Assembly (NCBI RefSeq): GCF_000240225.1
Contig: NZ_AGUD01000297.1
Coordinates: 1 to 44,241 of the forward strand
Source of the DNA: Patulibacter medicamentivorans
GTDB taxonomy: Bacteria > Actinomycetota > Thermoleophilia > Solirubrobacterales > Solirubrobacteraceae
DNA: 44,241 nucleotides
Direction of reading: 5' to 3'
The notes under the pieces were generated by a model, which saw only the letters and a program-made list of their open reading frames with translations, was not told the origin of the DNA and did no database searches. This document shows positions 16,196 through 23,996 of the stretch, piece by piece. Position 1 is the stretch's first letter. Every line of letters begins with the position of its first letter. The position numbers were made by a program, and so were the translations under genes.

Positions 16196-17803
16196 TCAGC
16201 GGCCGGTGCGGGGCGCGACGGCGATCCGGAAGCTGGCGGCGCGGCGGCTGAGCCGCAGCGTCGCGCGGGGGCGGGAGCGCGCGGCGCGGCGCGGTCGCGC
16301 CTGCAGCTCCGGCGCGGCCAGCTGACCGCTGGCCCCCGGGGTCGGCGTCGGGGCGGGCGTGGCGCCGGTGCCGGTCGTGCTGGCGCCGGTGCCGGTCGTC
16401 GCCTCGGCCGGCGGCGCGGTCGTGGTCGTGCCGGGCTTCTTCTTCGGCGGCTTCGGCGTCGCCGGCTTGGTCGTCACCGTCGGCAGGGTCACGGTCTGCT
16501 CGCCGCTGTCGACCGGCGGCGGCGCCGTGGTGGTGGTCGGCGCGGTGGTGGTGCCGATGGTGGTCGGCGGGGTCGTGATCGCGGTCGTCGTGGCGGCGGT
16601 CGTCGTCGTCGCGGTGGTCGTCGTGGCGGTCGTCGTCGTCGTCGTGCCGCGGGCCGCGGCGGCGTCGCCGGTGACGGTGGCGGCGGCCGCCAGCACCGCG
16701 TCCGAGGGCGTCGCCGCGGGCGACCGCCGGTGGGTCGTCGTCGCCGGGGTCGTCGGCACGTGGACGGCGGGCAACGCGGCCGGAGCCTGGGCCCGGACCG
16801 GGGCCTCGACCTGGATCGCGGCCGAGGTCTGGCTGAGGTTGCGGGCGTGGTCGACCTCGACCGCGCCGGCGGTCACGAGCGCGGCCGCGGCCAGGCCGGC
16901 GGCGGTCTTGGTCGCGAGCGCCGAGACGCCGGTGGTGATCAGGCCGCCGGTGACCGAGCCCGCGGCCGCCCCGCCGACCGCGGCCCCGCCGGACGCGCCG
17001 GCGCCGGCGGTGAGGTGGGCCAGCAGCTTCTTGGCGAGGACCAGCGGGCCGATCGGGAAGATCGCCTGCAGCGCGCGGTTGTTCGCCTTCAGGTGGGTCT
17101 GGAAGGCGGAGCAGCGGTCGCACTCCTTGAGGTGCCGGCGGACCGGCGGGCTGATCCGGCGCAGCGACTCGGCGACCTCGCCGAGCTCGTCGCGGACCTC
17201 CTCGCAGGTCAGGTTGCGGGCCTCGGACGCCTCGGCCAGCGCGACGCGGGCGCGGACCAGCAGCGACTTGACGCTGGGCACCGTGGTGTCCATCGCCTCG
17301 GCGATCTGGTCGTAGGCGAGGGCGTCGATCTCGCGCAGCAGCAGCGCGGTCCGCTGCGTCTCGGGCAGCGCCCGGACGTCGCCGAGCAGCTCGCGGAACT
17401 CCTCGCGGCGGTGGGCGGTGTCGGCGGCCGAGATGCCGTTGTCGGCGATCCGGTCGTCCATCGTGTCGACGCCGATCGGCTGGATCTTCCGCAGGTGGTT
17501 GAGGCACCGGTTGCGGGCGATCCGGTAGAGCCAGGGGCGGACGTTGATCGCCCGGTCGTCGCCGATGATCGCGTTGAAGGCGTTGGCGAAGACCTCCTGC
17601 AGGACGTCCTCGGCGTCCTCGCGGCTGCCGAGCATGTGGCGGCAGAACGCCAGCAGACGCGACTGGTAGCGCTGGACCAGGACCTCGTACGCCGACTGGT
17701 TGCCGCGACGCGTCAGCGCGACGAGCCGCTCGTCGCCCTGCAGGCGCAGCAGCGTCGAGGGGCCGCGCAGGGCTGGGGCGGTATCGAGGGCGGAGACTTC
17801 CAC
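16196..17803 (-). CDS. ECF sigma factor fused to zinc anti-sigma-like domain, membrane segment and Thr-rich tail
   Basis: A 535-aa protein, far longer than a normal ECF sigma factor (about 180-200 aa). Sigma region 2 lies at about 35-105 (YEVLVQRYQSRLLAF, DAEDVLQEVFANAF, WLYRIARN). Region 4 lies at about 145-195 (LPETQRTALLLREI, YDQIAEAM, VKSLLVRAR). A ZAS-type zinc site follows: C200, then H224-x3-C228-x2-C231. Next come a Gly/Ala-rich hydrophobic part with a likely TM helix at about 299-317, a long Thr/Pro-rich low-complexity tract, and a basic C-terminus. The architecture suggests a sigma factor tethered to the membrane and held by its own anti-sigma module until a signal, perhaps proteolysis, releases it. 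The GTG at 17803 begins the sigma homology; no clear -10 or Shine-Dalgarno is seen, so the start is less certain. Confidence 0.85.
   Translation of the reverse strand: MEVSALDTAPALRGPSTLLRLQGDERLVALTRRGNQSAYEVLVQRYQSRLLAFCRHMLGSREDAEDVLQEVFANAFNAIIGDDRAINVRPWLYRIARNRCLNHLRKIQPIGVDTMDDRIADNGISAADTAHRREEFRELLGDVRALPETQRTALLLREIDALAYDQIAEAMDTTVPSVKSLLVRARVALAEASEARNLTCEEVRDELGEVAESLRRISPPVRRHLKECDRCSAFQTHLKANNRALQAIFPIGPLVLAKKLLAHLTAGAGASGGAAVGGAAAGSVTGGLITTGVSALATKTAAGLAAAALVTAGAVEVDHARNLSQTSAAIQVEAPVRAQAPAALPAVHVPTTPATTTHRRSPAATPSDAVLAAAATVTGDAAAARGTTTTTTATTTTATTTTAATTTAITTPPTTIGTTTAPTTTTAPPPVDSGEQTVTLPTVTTKPATPKPPKKKPGTTTTAPPAEATTGTGASTTGTGATPAPTPTPGASGQLAAPELQARPRRAARSRPRATLRLSRRAASFRIAVAPRTGR
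16530..16660. repeat. Threonine-codon triplet repeat in the sigma-factor gene
   Basis: Minus-strand runs of ACG/ACC codons (seen as GTCGTCGTG-type repeats on the plus strand) encode the Thr-rich stalk of the sigma fusion protein. The tract is prone to slippage and may vary in length between strains. Confidence 0.7.
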
Positions 17804-17955
17804 GATCAATCGGGGGATCGCCGGGGTTCCCGGGGGTCCGCGGGGTCGTAACACGCCACCTCGGCGAAGGTTGCGGTCGGCGCGGACGCCGCAGGCGATC
17901 GTCCACCACTGCCGGCCGCTCGCGGCGCCGAACTGGCCACGACCCGTCGTTGCAC

Positions 17956-17961
17956 TACGGT
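17956..17961 (+). promoter_or_regulatory. -10 element TACGGT before the DUF167 gene
   Basis: TACGGT ends 8 nt before the GTG at 17970, consistent with a leaderless start. Confidence 0.5.
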
Positions 17962-17969
17962 AGCGACTC

Positions 17970-18248
17970 GTGAGCGAGCCCACGAAGGTCGCCGTGCGGC
18001 TGCAACCGCGCGGCGGCCGCGACGCGATCCTCGGCTGGCGCGAGGACCGGCTGCTGGTGCGGGTCTCGGCGCCGCCGGTCGACGGGCGCGCGAACGTCGC
18101 CCTCTGCAAGCTGCTGGCGCGGCAGCTCGGCGTCGCCCGCGGCCGCGTCGAGCTGCTCCAGGGCCACCAGTCGCGCGACAAGCTGGTCGCGATCGAGGGG
18201 CTCGATCCGGCGGCGGTCGCCGCGGCGCTGCCCCCGCGCGAGGCGTAG
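17970..18248 (+). CDS. DUF167 (UPF0235/YggU) family protein
   Basis: A 92-aa alpha/beta protein of the DUF167 family: VAVRLQPRGGRDAILGW, LLVRVSAPPVDGRANVALCKLLA and GVARGRVELLQGHQSRDKLVAI are the characteristic segments. It is a small cytoplasmic protein, widely conserved and of unknown biochemical role. It is divergent from the sigma-factor gene and is followed by the cyclase gene after 52 bp, which contain an inverted repeat. Confidence 0.92.
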   Translation: MSEPTKVAVRLQPRGGRDAILGWREDRLLVRVSAPPVDGRANVALCKLLARQLGVARGRVELLQGHQSRDKLVAIEGLDPAAVAAALPPREA

Positions 18249-18250
18249 AC

Positions 18251-18270
18251 GATCGAACGGGAGTTCGATC
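18251..18270. repeat. Perfect inverted repeat between DUF167 and cyclase genes
   Basis: GATCGAAC-GGGA-GTTCGATC forms an 8-bp perfect stem with a GGGA tetraloop, directly after the DUF167 stop and 18 bp before the cyclase -10 element. It could be a terminator hairpin or an operator near the cyclase promoter. Confidence 0.5.
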
Positions 18271-18288
18271 GCGCGCCGGCGATCCTGG

Positions 18289-18294
18289 GACAAT
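18289..18294 (+). promoter_or_regulatory. -10-like GACAAT before the cyclase gene
   Basis: GACAAT ends 6 nt before the GTG at 18301. The first base departs from TAnnnT. Confidence 0.4.
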
Positions 18295-18300
18295 CGGTCC

Positions 18301-19902
18301 GTGCCCCGGCGCCCGCTGCACGAGCTCTACCGTCGTCTCGGCGCCCGCTATCCGTTCGTCGCGGTGCTGCTCGTGGTGGCCCAGGCGCACGTGGTCGTGC
18401 TCTGCGGCCTGCTGGTGCTGGCGCGCTACGTGAGCCTGTCGCTCGCGGACTGGCTGATCATCTTCGCCGTCGCCCAGGGCTTCACGCTGGTCGAGAACGT
18501 GGCCGTGCTGCGCGCGTCGCGGTCGACGCTGGACGTCACGGCACGCTGGCACGCGGCCGACGAGCACGCCGAGCAGGACGCGATCGCGGCCTGGCGCGCG
18601 CTGACCGGGATGCCGCTGCGGATGGTGGCGGCCGGCGCCGCGATCCGGACGCTGATCTGGGCGACGCTGACGATCGTCGTGATCTGCTGGGTCGCGGGCC
18701 TGCCGGCGTTCCCCGGCGGCTTCGCGCTCGGCCTGGCGGCGACGGTCGTGATCAGCGCCGGCATCCTCGTGCGCTTCCTCGAGCTGGAGCTGGTCCTGCG
18801 CCCGGTGGTCGAGGCGATCACGCCCGACCTGCCCGACACCGCGTACCTGGACGCGACGCTCTCGCTGCGCTGGCGGCTGCTGGTCGGCGTCCCGCTGATC
18901 ACCGTCGTGACGGGCGGGATCGTCGCCGGGTTCAGCAGCGGCGACGCCGGGCTTTCGGCCTTCGGGCTCGGGGTGGCGGTGGCGCTGGCGGCGAGCGCGA
19001 CGATCGCGCTCGGGCTCTCGTCGCTGCTGGCCCGCAGCTTCATCGCGCCGATCCGGGCCCTGCAGGAGACGACCGAGCGGGTCGCGGCGGGTGACCTGCG
19101 GACCCGCGCCCCGGTCCTCGGCGGCGACGAGATCGGGCGGCTGGCGCGCTCGTTCAACGTCGCGCTGGAGGGCCTGCGCGAGCGCGATCGGCTGCACGAG
19201 GCGCTCGACGCCTACGTCGACCCGGTCGTCGCCGAGCGGCTGCTGGACGAGGGCCCGCGGCTCGAGGGCGAGCTGCGCGAGGTGACCGTCGCCTTCATCG
19301 ACATCCGCGGCTTCACGGCCTTCGCCGAGCAGGCGACCGCGCACGAGGTCTTCTCGCTCCTGAACGAGTTCTACGGGGTCGTCGTGCCGGTGCTGGAGCG
19401 CTACGGCGGCAGCGCCAACGCCTTCCAGGGGGACGGGCTGCTGGCCGTCTTCGGAGCGCCGGTGGCGCTGACCGACCATGCCGACGCGGCCGTCACCGCC
19501 GCGATCGAGGTCGCCCGCGCGGTCCGCCAGCGGTTCGGGCAGCGGCTCCAGGTCGGGATCGGCGTCAACAGCGGGACGGTCGTCGCCGGCACGATCGGCG
19601 GCGGCAACCGGGTCACGTTCACCGTCATCGGCGACGCGGTCAACACCGCCCACCGGGTCGAGGCGATCACCCGTCAGACCGGCGACGTGGTCCTGTTCAC
19701 CGAGGAGACCCGTCGTCGCCTGCGGCGCGACCACGGCACGATCTCGGGCCGGCCGCCGGCGCCGGTCAGGGGCAAGCGCACCGCGGTCCGGCTGCACGCC
19801 CCGATGCTGGCGGGCCGGGTCGAGGAGGGCATCGGCGAGCTGGAGCAGCGGCTGGGGGAGCTCGCGCACGAGCGCGACGCCGGGCCCGGCGTCGGCGCGT
19901 AG
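18301..19902 (+). CDS. Membrane class III adenylate/guanylate cyclase with HAMP domain
   Basis: A 533-aa protein. Six predicted transmembrane helices occupy about 17-240. A HAMP linker lies at about 244-300 (PIRALQETTERVAAGDLRTRAP, GDEIGRLARSFN). The class III catalytic domain lies at about 325-510. Metal-binding aspartates are D334 (FIDIRGFTAF) and D378 (FQGDGLLAVFG). Transition-state residues are N448 and R452 (GDAVNTAHR). The position normally held by the base-recognising Lys (in NKFxGD) is Ala374 here, so substrate preference or activity is uncertain. The C-terminal ~25 residues are a charged helix. The layout matches mycobacterial HAMP-cyclases that couple membrane signals to cyclic nucleotide synthesis. 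Confidence 0.9.
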   Translation: MPRRPLHELYRRLGARYPFVAVLLVVAQAHVVVLCGLLVLARYVSLSLADWLIIFAVAQGFTLVENVAVLRASRSTLDVTARWHAADEHAEQDAIAAWRALTGMPLRMVAAGAAIRTLIWATLTIVVICWVAGLPAFPGGFALGLAATVVISAGILVRFLELELVLRPVVEAITPDLPDTAYLDATLSLRWRLLVGVPLITVVTGGIVAGFSSGDAGLSAFGLGVAVALAASATIALGLSSLLARSFIAPIRALQETTERVAAGDLRTRAPVLGGDEIGRLARSFNVALEGLRERDRLHEALDAYVDPVVAERLLDEGPRLEGELREVTVAFIDIRGFTAFAEQATAHEVFSLLNEFYGVVVPVLERYGGSANAFQGDGLLAVFGAPVALTDHADAAVTAAIEVARAVRQRFGQRLQVGIGVNSGTVVAGTIGGGNRVTFTVIGDAVNTAHRVEAITRQTGDVVLFTEETRRRLRRDHGTISGRPPAPVRGKRTAVRLHAPMLAGRVEEGIGELEQRLGELAHERDAGPGVGA

Positions 19903-19948
19903 GACGGCCCCGGCCGGTCGCCCCTGGCTCCCACCGCACCCCCGCGGA

Positions 19949-19954
19949 TAGGGT
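19949..19954 (+). promoter_or_regulatory. -10 element TAGGGT before the ThDP enzyme gene
   Basis: TAGGGT ends 6 nt before the ATG at 19961, consistent with a leaderless start. Confidence 0.55.
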
Positions 19955-19960
19955 CGCCCC

Positions 19961-21658
19961 ATGACGAACGACGCGACCTCCGGCGGCGAGCCGGAGCGCT
20001 TCCACGGCGGCCGGCTGATCGCGCGCCGGTTGAAGGCGAGCGGGATCGACACGCTCTTCACGCTCTCGGGCGGGCACCTGTTCTCGATCTACGACGGCTG
20101 CCGCAGCGAGGGCATCCGGCTGGTCGACACCCGCCACGAGCAGACCGCCGCGTTCGCCGCCGAGGGCTGGTCCAAGGTCACCCGCACGCCCGGCGTTGCG
20201 GCGCTGACCGCCGGTCCCGGGATCACCAACGGGATGAGCGCGATGGGCTCGGCCCAGGAGAACCAGTCGCCGCTGGTGGTGCTCGGCGGCCGCGCGCCGG
20301 CGCTGCGGTGGGGGATGGGCTCGCTGCAGGAGATGGACCACGTCCCGTTCGTGCGCCCGCTGACCCGCTTCGCCGCCACCGCCGAGGCACCGGGCGAGAT
20401 CCCGGGGCTGGTCGACGACGCGCTGCAGGCCGCCTGCGGGGCGCCGTCGGGGGCAACCTTCGTCGATTTCCCGATGGACCACGTCTTCAGCGAGGCCGAG
20501 GATCCGGGGACGCCGGGCGCGCTGGCGGGAACGCCCTACGGCGGCGCGGGGGCCGAGGCGACCGGCCCGGCGCCCGACGGGGCGGCGCTGGACCGCGCGG
20601 TGGCGCTGCTGCGCGACGCCGAGCGGCCGGTGATCATGGCCGGCACCAACGTCTGGTGGGGCCACGGCGAGGTCGCGCTGCTGCGGCTGGCCGAGACGCT
20701 GCGGATCCCGGTCTTCATGAACGGGATGGCCCGCGGCGTGGTCCCGGCCGACCACGAGCTGGCGTTCGCGCGCACGCGCGGGAAGGCCCTCGGCGGCGCC
20801 GACGTGGCGGTGGTGGTCGGGGTGCCGATGGACTTCCGGCTCGGGTTCGGGGCGGCGTTCGGGCCCGAGACCGAGCTGATCGTCGTCGACCGGATCGAGC
20901 CCGAGCGCGACCACCCGCGGCCGGTGGCGGCCGAGCTGTACGGCGGGCTGCCGGCGATCCTCGACGCGCTGGCCGGGGCGGGGGATCCGACGGTCGGCGG
21001 GCGCGTGGCGGCGCGCGCGGCCTGGATCGACGGGCTGCGGGCCGACGAGACGGAGAAGCGCGCCGGCGAGCGCGCCGAGCTGGCGGACGAGCGGGCGCCG
21101 CTGCACCCGATGCGGCTGTACGGCGAGCTGGCCCAGATGCTCGACCGGGACGCGATCGTGGTGATCGACGGCGGCGACTTCGGCAGCTACGCCGGGCGCG
21201 TGATCGACAGCTTCGTGCCTGGCGCGTGGCTCGATCCCGGGCCGTTCGGCTGCCTGGGGTCGGGGCCGGGCTACGCGCTGGCGGCGAAGCTGGCGCACCC
21301 CGACCGGCAGGTCGTGCTGCTGCAGGGCGACGGCGCGTTCGGCTTCAGCGGGATGGAGTACGACACGCTCGCGCGGCACGGCGTCAACGTCGTCTCGGTG
21401 ATGGGCAACAACGGGATCTGGGCGCTGGAGAAGCACCCGATGGAGTTCCTCTACGGGTACTCGGTCGTCGCCGACCTGCGGCCGGGCACGCGCTACGACC
21501 AGGTGGTGCAGGCGCTCGGCGGCCACGGCGAGCTGGTCGAGCGGCCCGAGCAGCTGCGGCCGGCGCTGGAGCGCGCGTTCGCGTCCGGCCTGCCGTCGCT
21601 GGTCAACGTGCTGACCGATCCGGCGGTCGCCTACCCGCGCAAGTCGAACCTGGCCTGA
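19961..21658 (+). CDS. Thiamine-diphosphate-dependent enzyme (acetolactate synthase-like)
   Basis: A 565-aa enzyme with the three-domain layout of the acetolactate synthase/oxalyl-CoA decarboxylase superfamily. The N-terminal PYR domain holds the ThDP-activating Glu in [14 protein letters not shown] and the GPGITN motif. The central domain spans about 205-340. The C-terminal PP domain has the ThDP/Mg motif [19 protein letters not shown] ending in NN (GNNGIW). Actinobacterial homologues are often annotated IlvG or acetolactate synthase, but many lack proven activity. No small regulatory subunit gene is adjacent, which argues against the main branched-chain biosynthetic enzyme. The substrate cannot be fixed from sequence. 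It is convergent with ppx. Confidence 0.85.
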   Translation: MTNDATSGGEPERFHGGRLIARRLKASGIDTLFTLSGGHLFSIYDGCRSEGIRLVDTRHEQTAAFAAEGWSKVTRTPGVAALTAGPGITNGMSAMGSAQENQSPLVVLGGRAPALRWGMGSLQEMDHVPFVRPLTRFAATAEAPGEIPGLVDDALQAACGAPSGATFVDFPMDHVFSEAEDPGTPGALAGTPYGGAGAEATGPAPDGAALDRAVALLRDAERPVIMAGTNVWWGHGEVALLRLAETLRIPVFMNGMARGVVPADHELAFARTRGKALGGADVAVVVGVPMDFRLGFGAAFGPETELIVVDRIEPERDHPRPVAAELYGGLPAILDALAGAGDPTVGGRVAARAAWIDGLRADETEKRAGERAELADERAPLHPMRLYGELAQMLDRDAIVVIDGGDFGSYAGRVIDSFVPGAWLDPGPFGCLGSGPGYALAAKLAHPDRQVVLLQGDGAFGFSGMEYDTLARHGVNVVSVMGNNGIWALEKHPMEFLYGYSVVADLRPGTRYDQVVQALGGHGELVERPEQLRPALERAFASGLPSLVNVLTDPAVAYPRKSNLA

Positions 21659-21659
21659 G

Positions 21660-21693
21660 GACGGCGCGCCACGGGCCGGCGCCGCGCGCCGTC
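21660..21693. terminator. 10-bp hairpin shared by convergent ThDP gene and ppx
   Basis: GACGGCGCGC (21660-21669) pairs with GCGCGCCGTC (21684-21693) around a 14-nt loop, in the 51-bp gap between two converging genes. It is symmetrical, so it may act in both directions. Confidence 0.55.
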
Positions 21694-21709
21694 GCCGTCG
21701 AAGCCGGGC

Positions 21710-22636
21710 TCAGAGGTCGCCGGTCGCGGCGGCGATCACCGCGCCGCGCAGGATGTCGTGCTCGGAGACCTCGCAGGCGCGCGCGTCGAACAGCCGCAGG
21801 GCGTTGGACAGCAGCACGCAGCCGGCGACGATCGTGGGGGCGCGGTCGGGCTGCAGGCCGGCGACGCGGCGGCGCTCGGACTCCTCCATCTGGGCCAGGC
21901 GGGCGAGCAGCTGCTCGATCTCGGCCAGCGTCAGGCGGTAGCCGTGGACGCGGTCGGGGTCGTAGGGGTCCAGCTCCTGGGCCATCGCCGCGCACGAGGT
22001 GGCGGTGCCGGCGACGGCGATCACGCTGTCGACGCCGGCACGGACCTCGTCGGGGACGGCCTCGGCGAAGATCGTGCGGACGTCGTCGGCCATCTCGATC
22101 AGCTCGTCGTTGTGGGGCGGGTCGTGCTCGACGTGGCGCTCGCTCTGGCGGACGACGCCGGCCTGGACCGAGACGCTGAAGTCGACCTCGCGGCCGCGGC
22201 CGACCACGAACTCGGTGCTGCCGCCGCCGACGTCGACGACGGCGATCCGCTCGTCGCTCGGCTCGCGGCCGCTGGTGGCGCCGAGGAAGGTCAGGGCGGC
22301 CTCCTGCTCGCCGGGGATCGTGCGGGCGTCGATCCCGAACTCGTCGCGGACGCGGGCGGTGAACTCGGGCCCGTTGTCGGCGTCGCGGACGGCGCTGGTC
22401 AGGACGCCGACGGCGCGCTCGACGTGGTGGTCGTCGAGCAGCCGGCGGACGACCATCAGCTCGTCGGTGACCCGGGTGATCGCGACCGGGTCCAGGCTGC
22501 CGGTGCGGTCGACGCCCTGGCCCAGGCGGGTGACGGTGGCGCGCCGCTCCAGCTCGGTCAGCCGCCCCTCGTCGTCCAGGTCGGCGATCAGCAGGCGGGT
22601 GGAGTTCGACCCCAGGTCGACGGCGGCCAAGCGCAT
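21710..22636 (-). CDS. Exopolyphosphatase/GppA-type phosphatase
   Basis: A 308-aa protein of the Ppx/GppA family (ASKHA fold), which hydrolyses polyphosphate or pppGpp. It contains AVDLGSNSTRLLIADL (phosphate loop 1), TSAVRDADNG, the catalytic-Glu segment IPGEQEA, VVDVGGGSTEFVVG (loop 2) and VAGTATSCAAM. It is the short, single-unit form without the C-terminal HD domain, like mycobacterial Ppx1/Ppx2. In mycobacteria ppx2 lies next to ftsB; here it is about 13 kb away. The ATG at 22636 is supported by TAGCCT ending 6 nt upstream. It is divergent from the TetR gene. Confidence 0.93.
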   Translation of the reverse strand: MRLAAVDLGSNSTRLLIADLDDEGRLTELERRATVTRLGQGVDRTGSLDPVAITRVTDELMVVRRLLDDHHVERAVGVLTSAVRDADNGPEFTARVRDEFGIDARTIPGEQEAALTFLGATSGREPSDERIAVVDVGGGSTEFVVGRGREVDFSVSVQAGVVRQSERHVEHDPPHNDELIEMADDVRTIFAEAVPDEVRAGVDSVIAVAGTATSCAAMAQELDPYDPDRVHGYRLTLAEIEQLLARLAQMEESERRRVAGLQPDRAPTIVAGCVLLSNALRLFDARACEVSEHDILRGAVIAAATGDL

Positions 22637-22642
22637 GGGCCC

Positions 22643-22648
22643 AGGCTA
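22643..22648 (-). promoter_or_regulatory. -10 element TAGCCT (minus strand) for ppx
   Basis: Minus-strand TAGCCT ends 6 nt before the ATG at 22636, consistent with a leaderless start. Confidence 0.55.
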
Positions 22649-22842
22649 TCCGCAGCGGGCCGGCCGGTCGGGCCGGGCGCGGCGGATGGGCGGCGGCCGA
22701 CCCGGCGACGCAGGTGGACGGCGTACCGACGACGGGCGTCGCGGAATCCGGTCAGGTGCAGGCGTTCGTCGGCGGTGCGCCGGCCCCCACCGACTCGGGG
22801 TGTTTCGTGTCCCGGCGCCACGGAGGCGGCCGGTACTGGCGG

Positions 22843-22848
22843 TAGGGT
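22843..22848 (+). promoter_or_regulatory. -10 element TAGGGT upstream of the TetR gene
   Basis: TAGGGT would start transcription near 22855. This makes a GTG at 22849 unlikely as a start and leaves a leader of about 57 nt before the ATG at 22912. Confidence 0.45.
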
Positions 22849-22911
22849 GTGCAGACGTTCTCCCCCGATGCGGGCCCGGCGCGACGCGCCGAGCGCCCGC
22901 GTCACCGACGC

Positions 22912-23658
22912 ATGGCCATGCCCAAACCGACTCGCTCCGCCTCGCTCCCGAAGACCGCCAAGACCGCCGGCAAGGCGGTGGCGAAGGCGGGCAAGGCCGC
23001 GAGCCGCGCGGCCGCCAGCGCCTCGCGCGGGTCGCGACCGCGGGCCGCCCACCTGGGGCCCGAGCGGCGCCGCCCGATGATCCTCGACGCCGCGTTCGAG
23101 GTCTTCCTGGAGCGCGGCTACGAGGGCGCGTCGATGGAGGCGATCGCCCGTCGCGCGGGCGTGTCGAAGCCGGTGGTCTACAGCAGCTTCCCGGGCAAGG
23201 AGGCGCTGTTCGGCGAGCTGCTGCGGCGCGAGGAGGAGCGGATCCTCGAGGCGATCGCGGGCGCGCTGCCCGAGCGGCTGGAGACGGGGGAGATCGAGCC
23301 CCTGATCGCGGATGCGCTGACGGCGTTCCTCCAGGCCGTCGTCGACTCGCCGGCGGCGTTCCAGGTCATCTTCCTGGGAGCGGGCGGGACCGACGCCGCG
23401 ATCAACCGCCGCGTGCAGCGCGGGCGCGAGAAGCAGATCGAGACGATCGGCGCCCTCGCCCAGGCGTGGCTGGCGAGCCAGGGCGTGGGCGACGCCGAGG
23501 CCCAGGGCCGGTTGCTCGGGTACGTGGTCGTGGGCCTGGGAGAGAGCGCCGCGCGCGCCCTCCTGGCCGAGCCCGACGTCTGGACGCCACGGCAGCTGGG
23601 CGACCAGATGGCGCACCTGGTGATGCGCGGGCGCGGCGGCATCGGCGTCCCCGCCTGA
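22912..23658 (+). CDS. TetR/AcrR-family regulator with basic N-terminal tail
   Basis: A 248-aa regulator. The TetR HTH lies at about 65-110 (RPMILDAAFEVFLERGYEG, SMEAIARRAGVSKPVVYSSFPGKEALF). It is followed by a helical ligand-binding/dimerisation domain. Unusually, about 55 residues before the HTH form a Lys/Ala/Ser/Arg-rich tail (SLPKTAKTAGKAVAKAGKA) resembling histone H1 tails, which would add non-specific DNA affinity. ATG 22912 is chosen, with ATG 22918 as an alternative; the frame also extends to GTG 22849, but the -10 element argues against that. The target is unknown; ppx lies divergent about 275 bp away. Confidence 0.88.
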   Translation: MAMPKPTRSASLPKTAKTAGKAVAKAGKAASRAAASASRGSRPRAAHLGPERRRPMILDAAFEVFLERGYEGASMEAIARRAGVSKPVVYSSFPGKEALFGELLRREEERILEAIAGALPERLETGEIEPLIADALTAFLQAVVDSPAAFQVIFLGAGGTDAAINRRVQRGREKQIETIGALAQAWLASQGVGDAEAQGRLLGYVVVGLGESAARALLAEPDVWTPRQLGDQMAHLVMRGRGGIGVPA

Positions 23659-23728
23659 GCGCCGTCGGCGGGCCGCCGAGCGGGCCGTCCGCGGCCCGAT
23701 TCGAGCGGCCTTCGGGGTCTTGAGGCGG

Positions 23729-23758
23729 GTGACGCCCGCGTGAACGCGGTGCTATAGT
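23729..23758 (+). promoter_or_regulatory. tRNA promoter
   Basis: TATAGT (23753-23758) is the best -10 match in the window, with GTGACG (23729-23734) 18 nt upstream as a -35. It lies 20 nt before the mature tRNA 5' end. Confidence 0.65.
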
Positions 23759-23778
23759 CCCTCGCCGCAACACACCGT

Positions 23779-23852
<74 letters not shown>

Positions 23853-23858
23853 CTCACC

Positions 23859-23884
23859 GAAAGGCCCGGATCTCCGGGCCTTTC
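23859..23884 (+). terminator. Strong tRNA terminator
   Basis: A perfect 11-bp stem GAAAGGCCCGG/CCGGGCCTTTC with tetraloop ATCT, followed by GTCGTT. It begins 6 nt after the tRNA. Confidence 0.85.
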
Positions 23885-23959
23885 GTCGTTCCGGGGCCAG
23901 CACCGCCGGCGCCCCCGGCCTCGGGGTCCTCGCGAACGAGGTTCGGGGTCGCGTTCCGA

Positions 23960-23988
23960 TTGACGGTGCTCGGCGGCGGGGCGAGGCT
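23960..23988 (+). promoter_or_regulatory. Promoter of the metalloprotease operon
   Basis: TTGACG (23960-23965) and GAGGCT (23983-23988) are separated by exactly 17 nt. The -10 ends 8 nt before the GTG at 23997, so the first gene would be leaderless. Confidence 0.5.
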
Positions 23989-23996
23989 CCCCGGCC

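Noticed and set aside
16530..16660. The triplet repeat as a CRISPR-like or regulatory array
   Set aside because: It is in frame and encodes Thr/Ala in the sigma-factor fusion, so it is a low-complexity coding tract.
19961..21658. Assignment as the main biosynthetic acetolactate synthase IlvB
   Set aside because: No ilvN or ilvC is adjacent, and diagnostic substrate residues could not be verified by eye, so the entry is kept at superfamily level.
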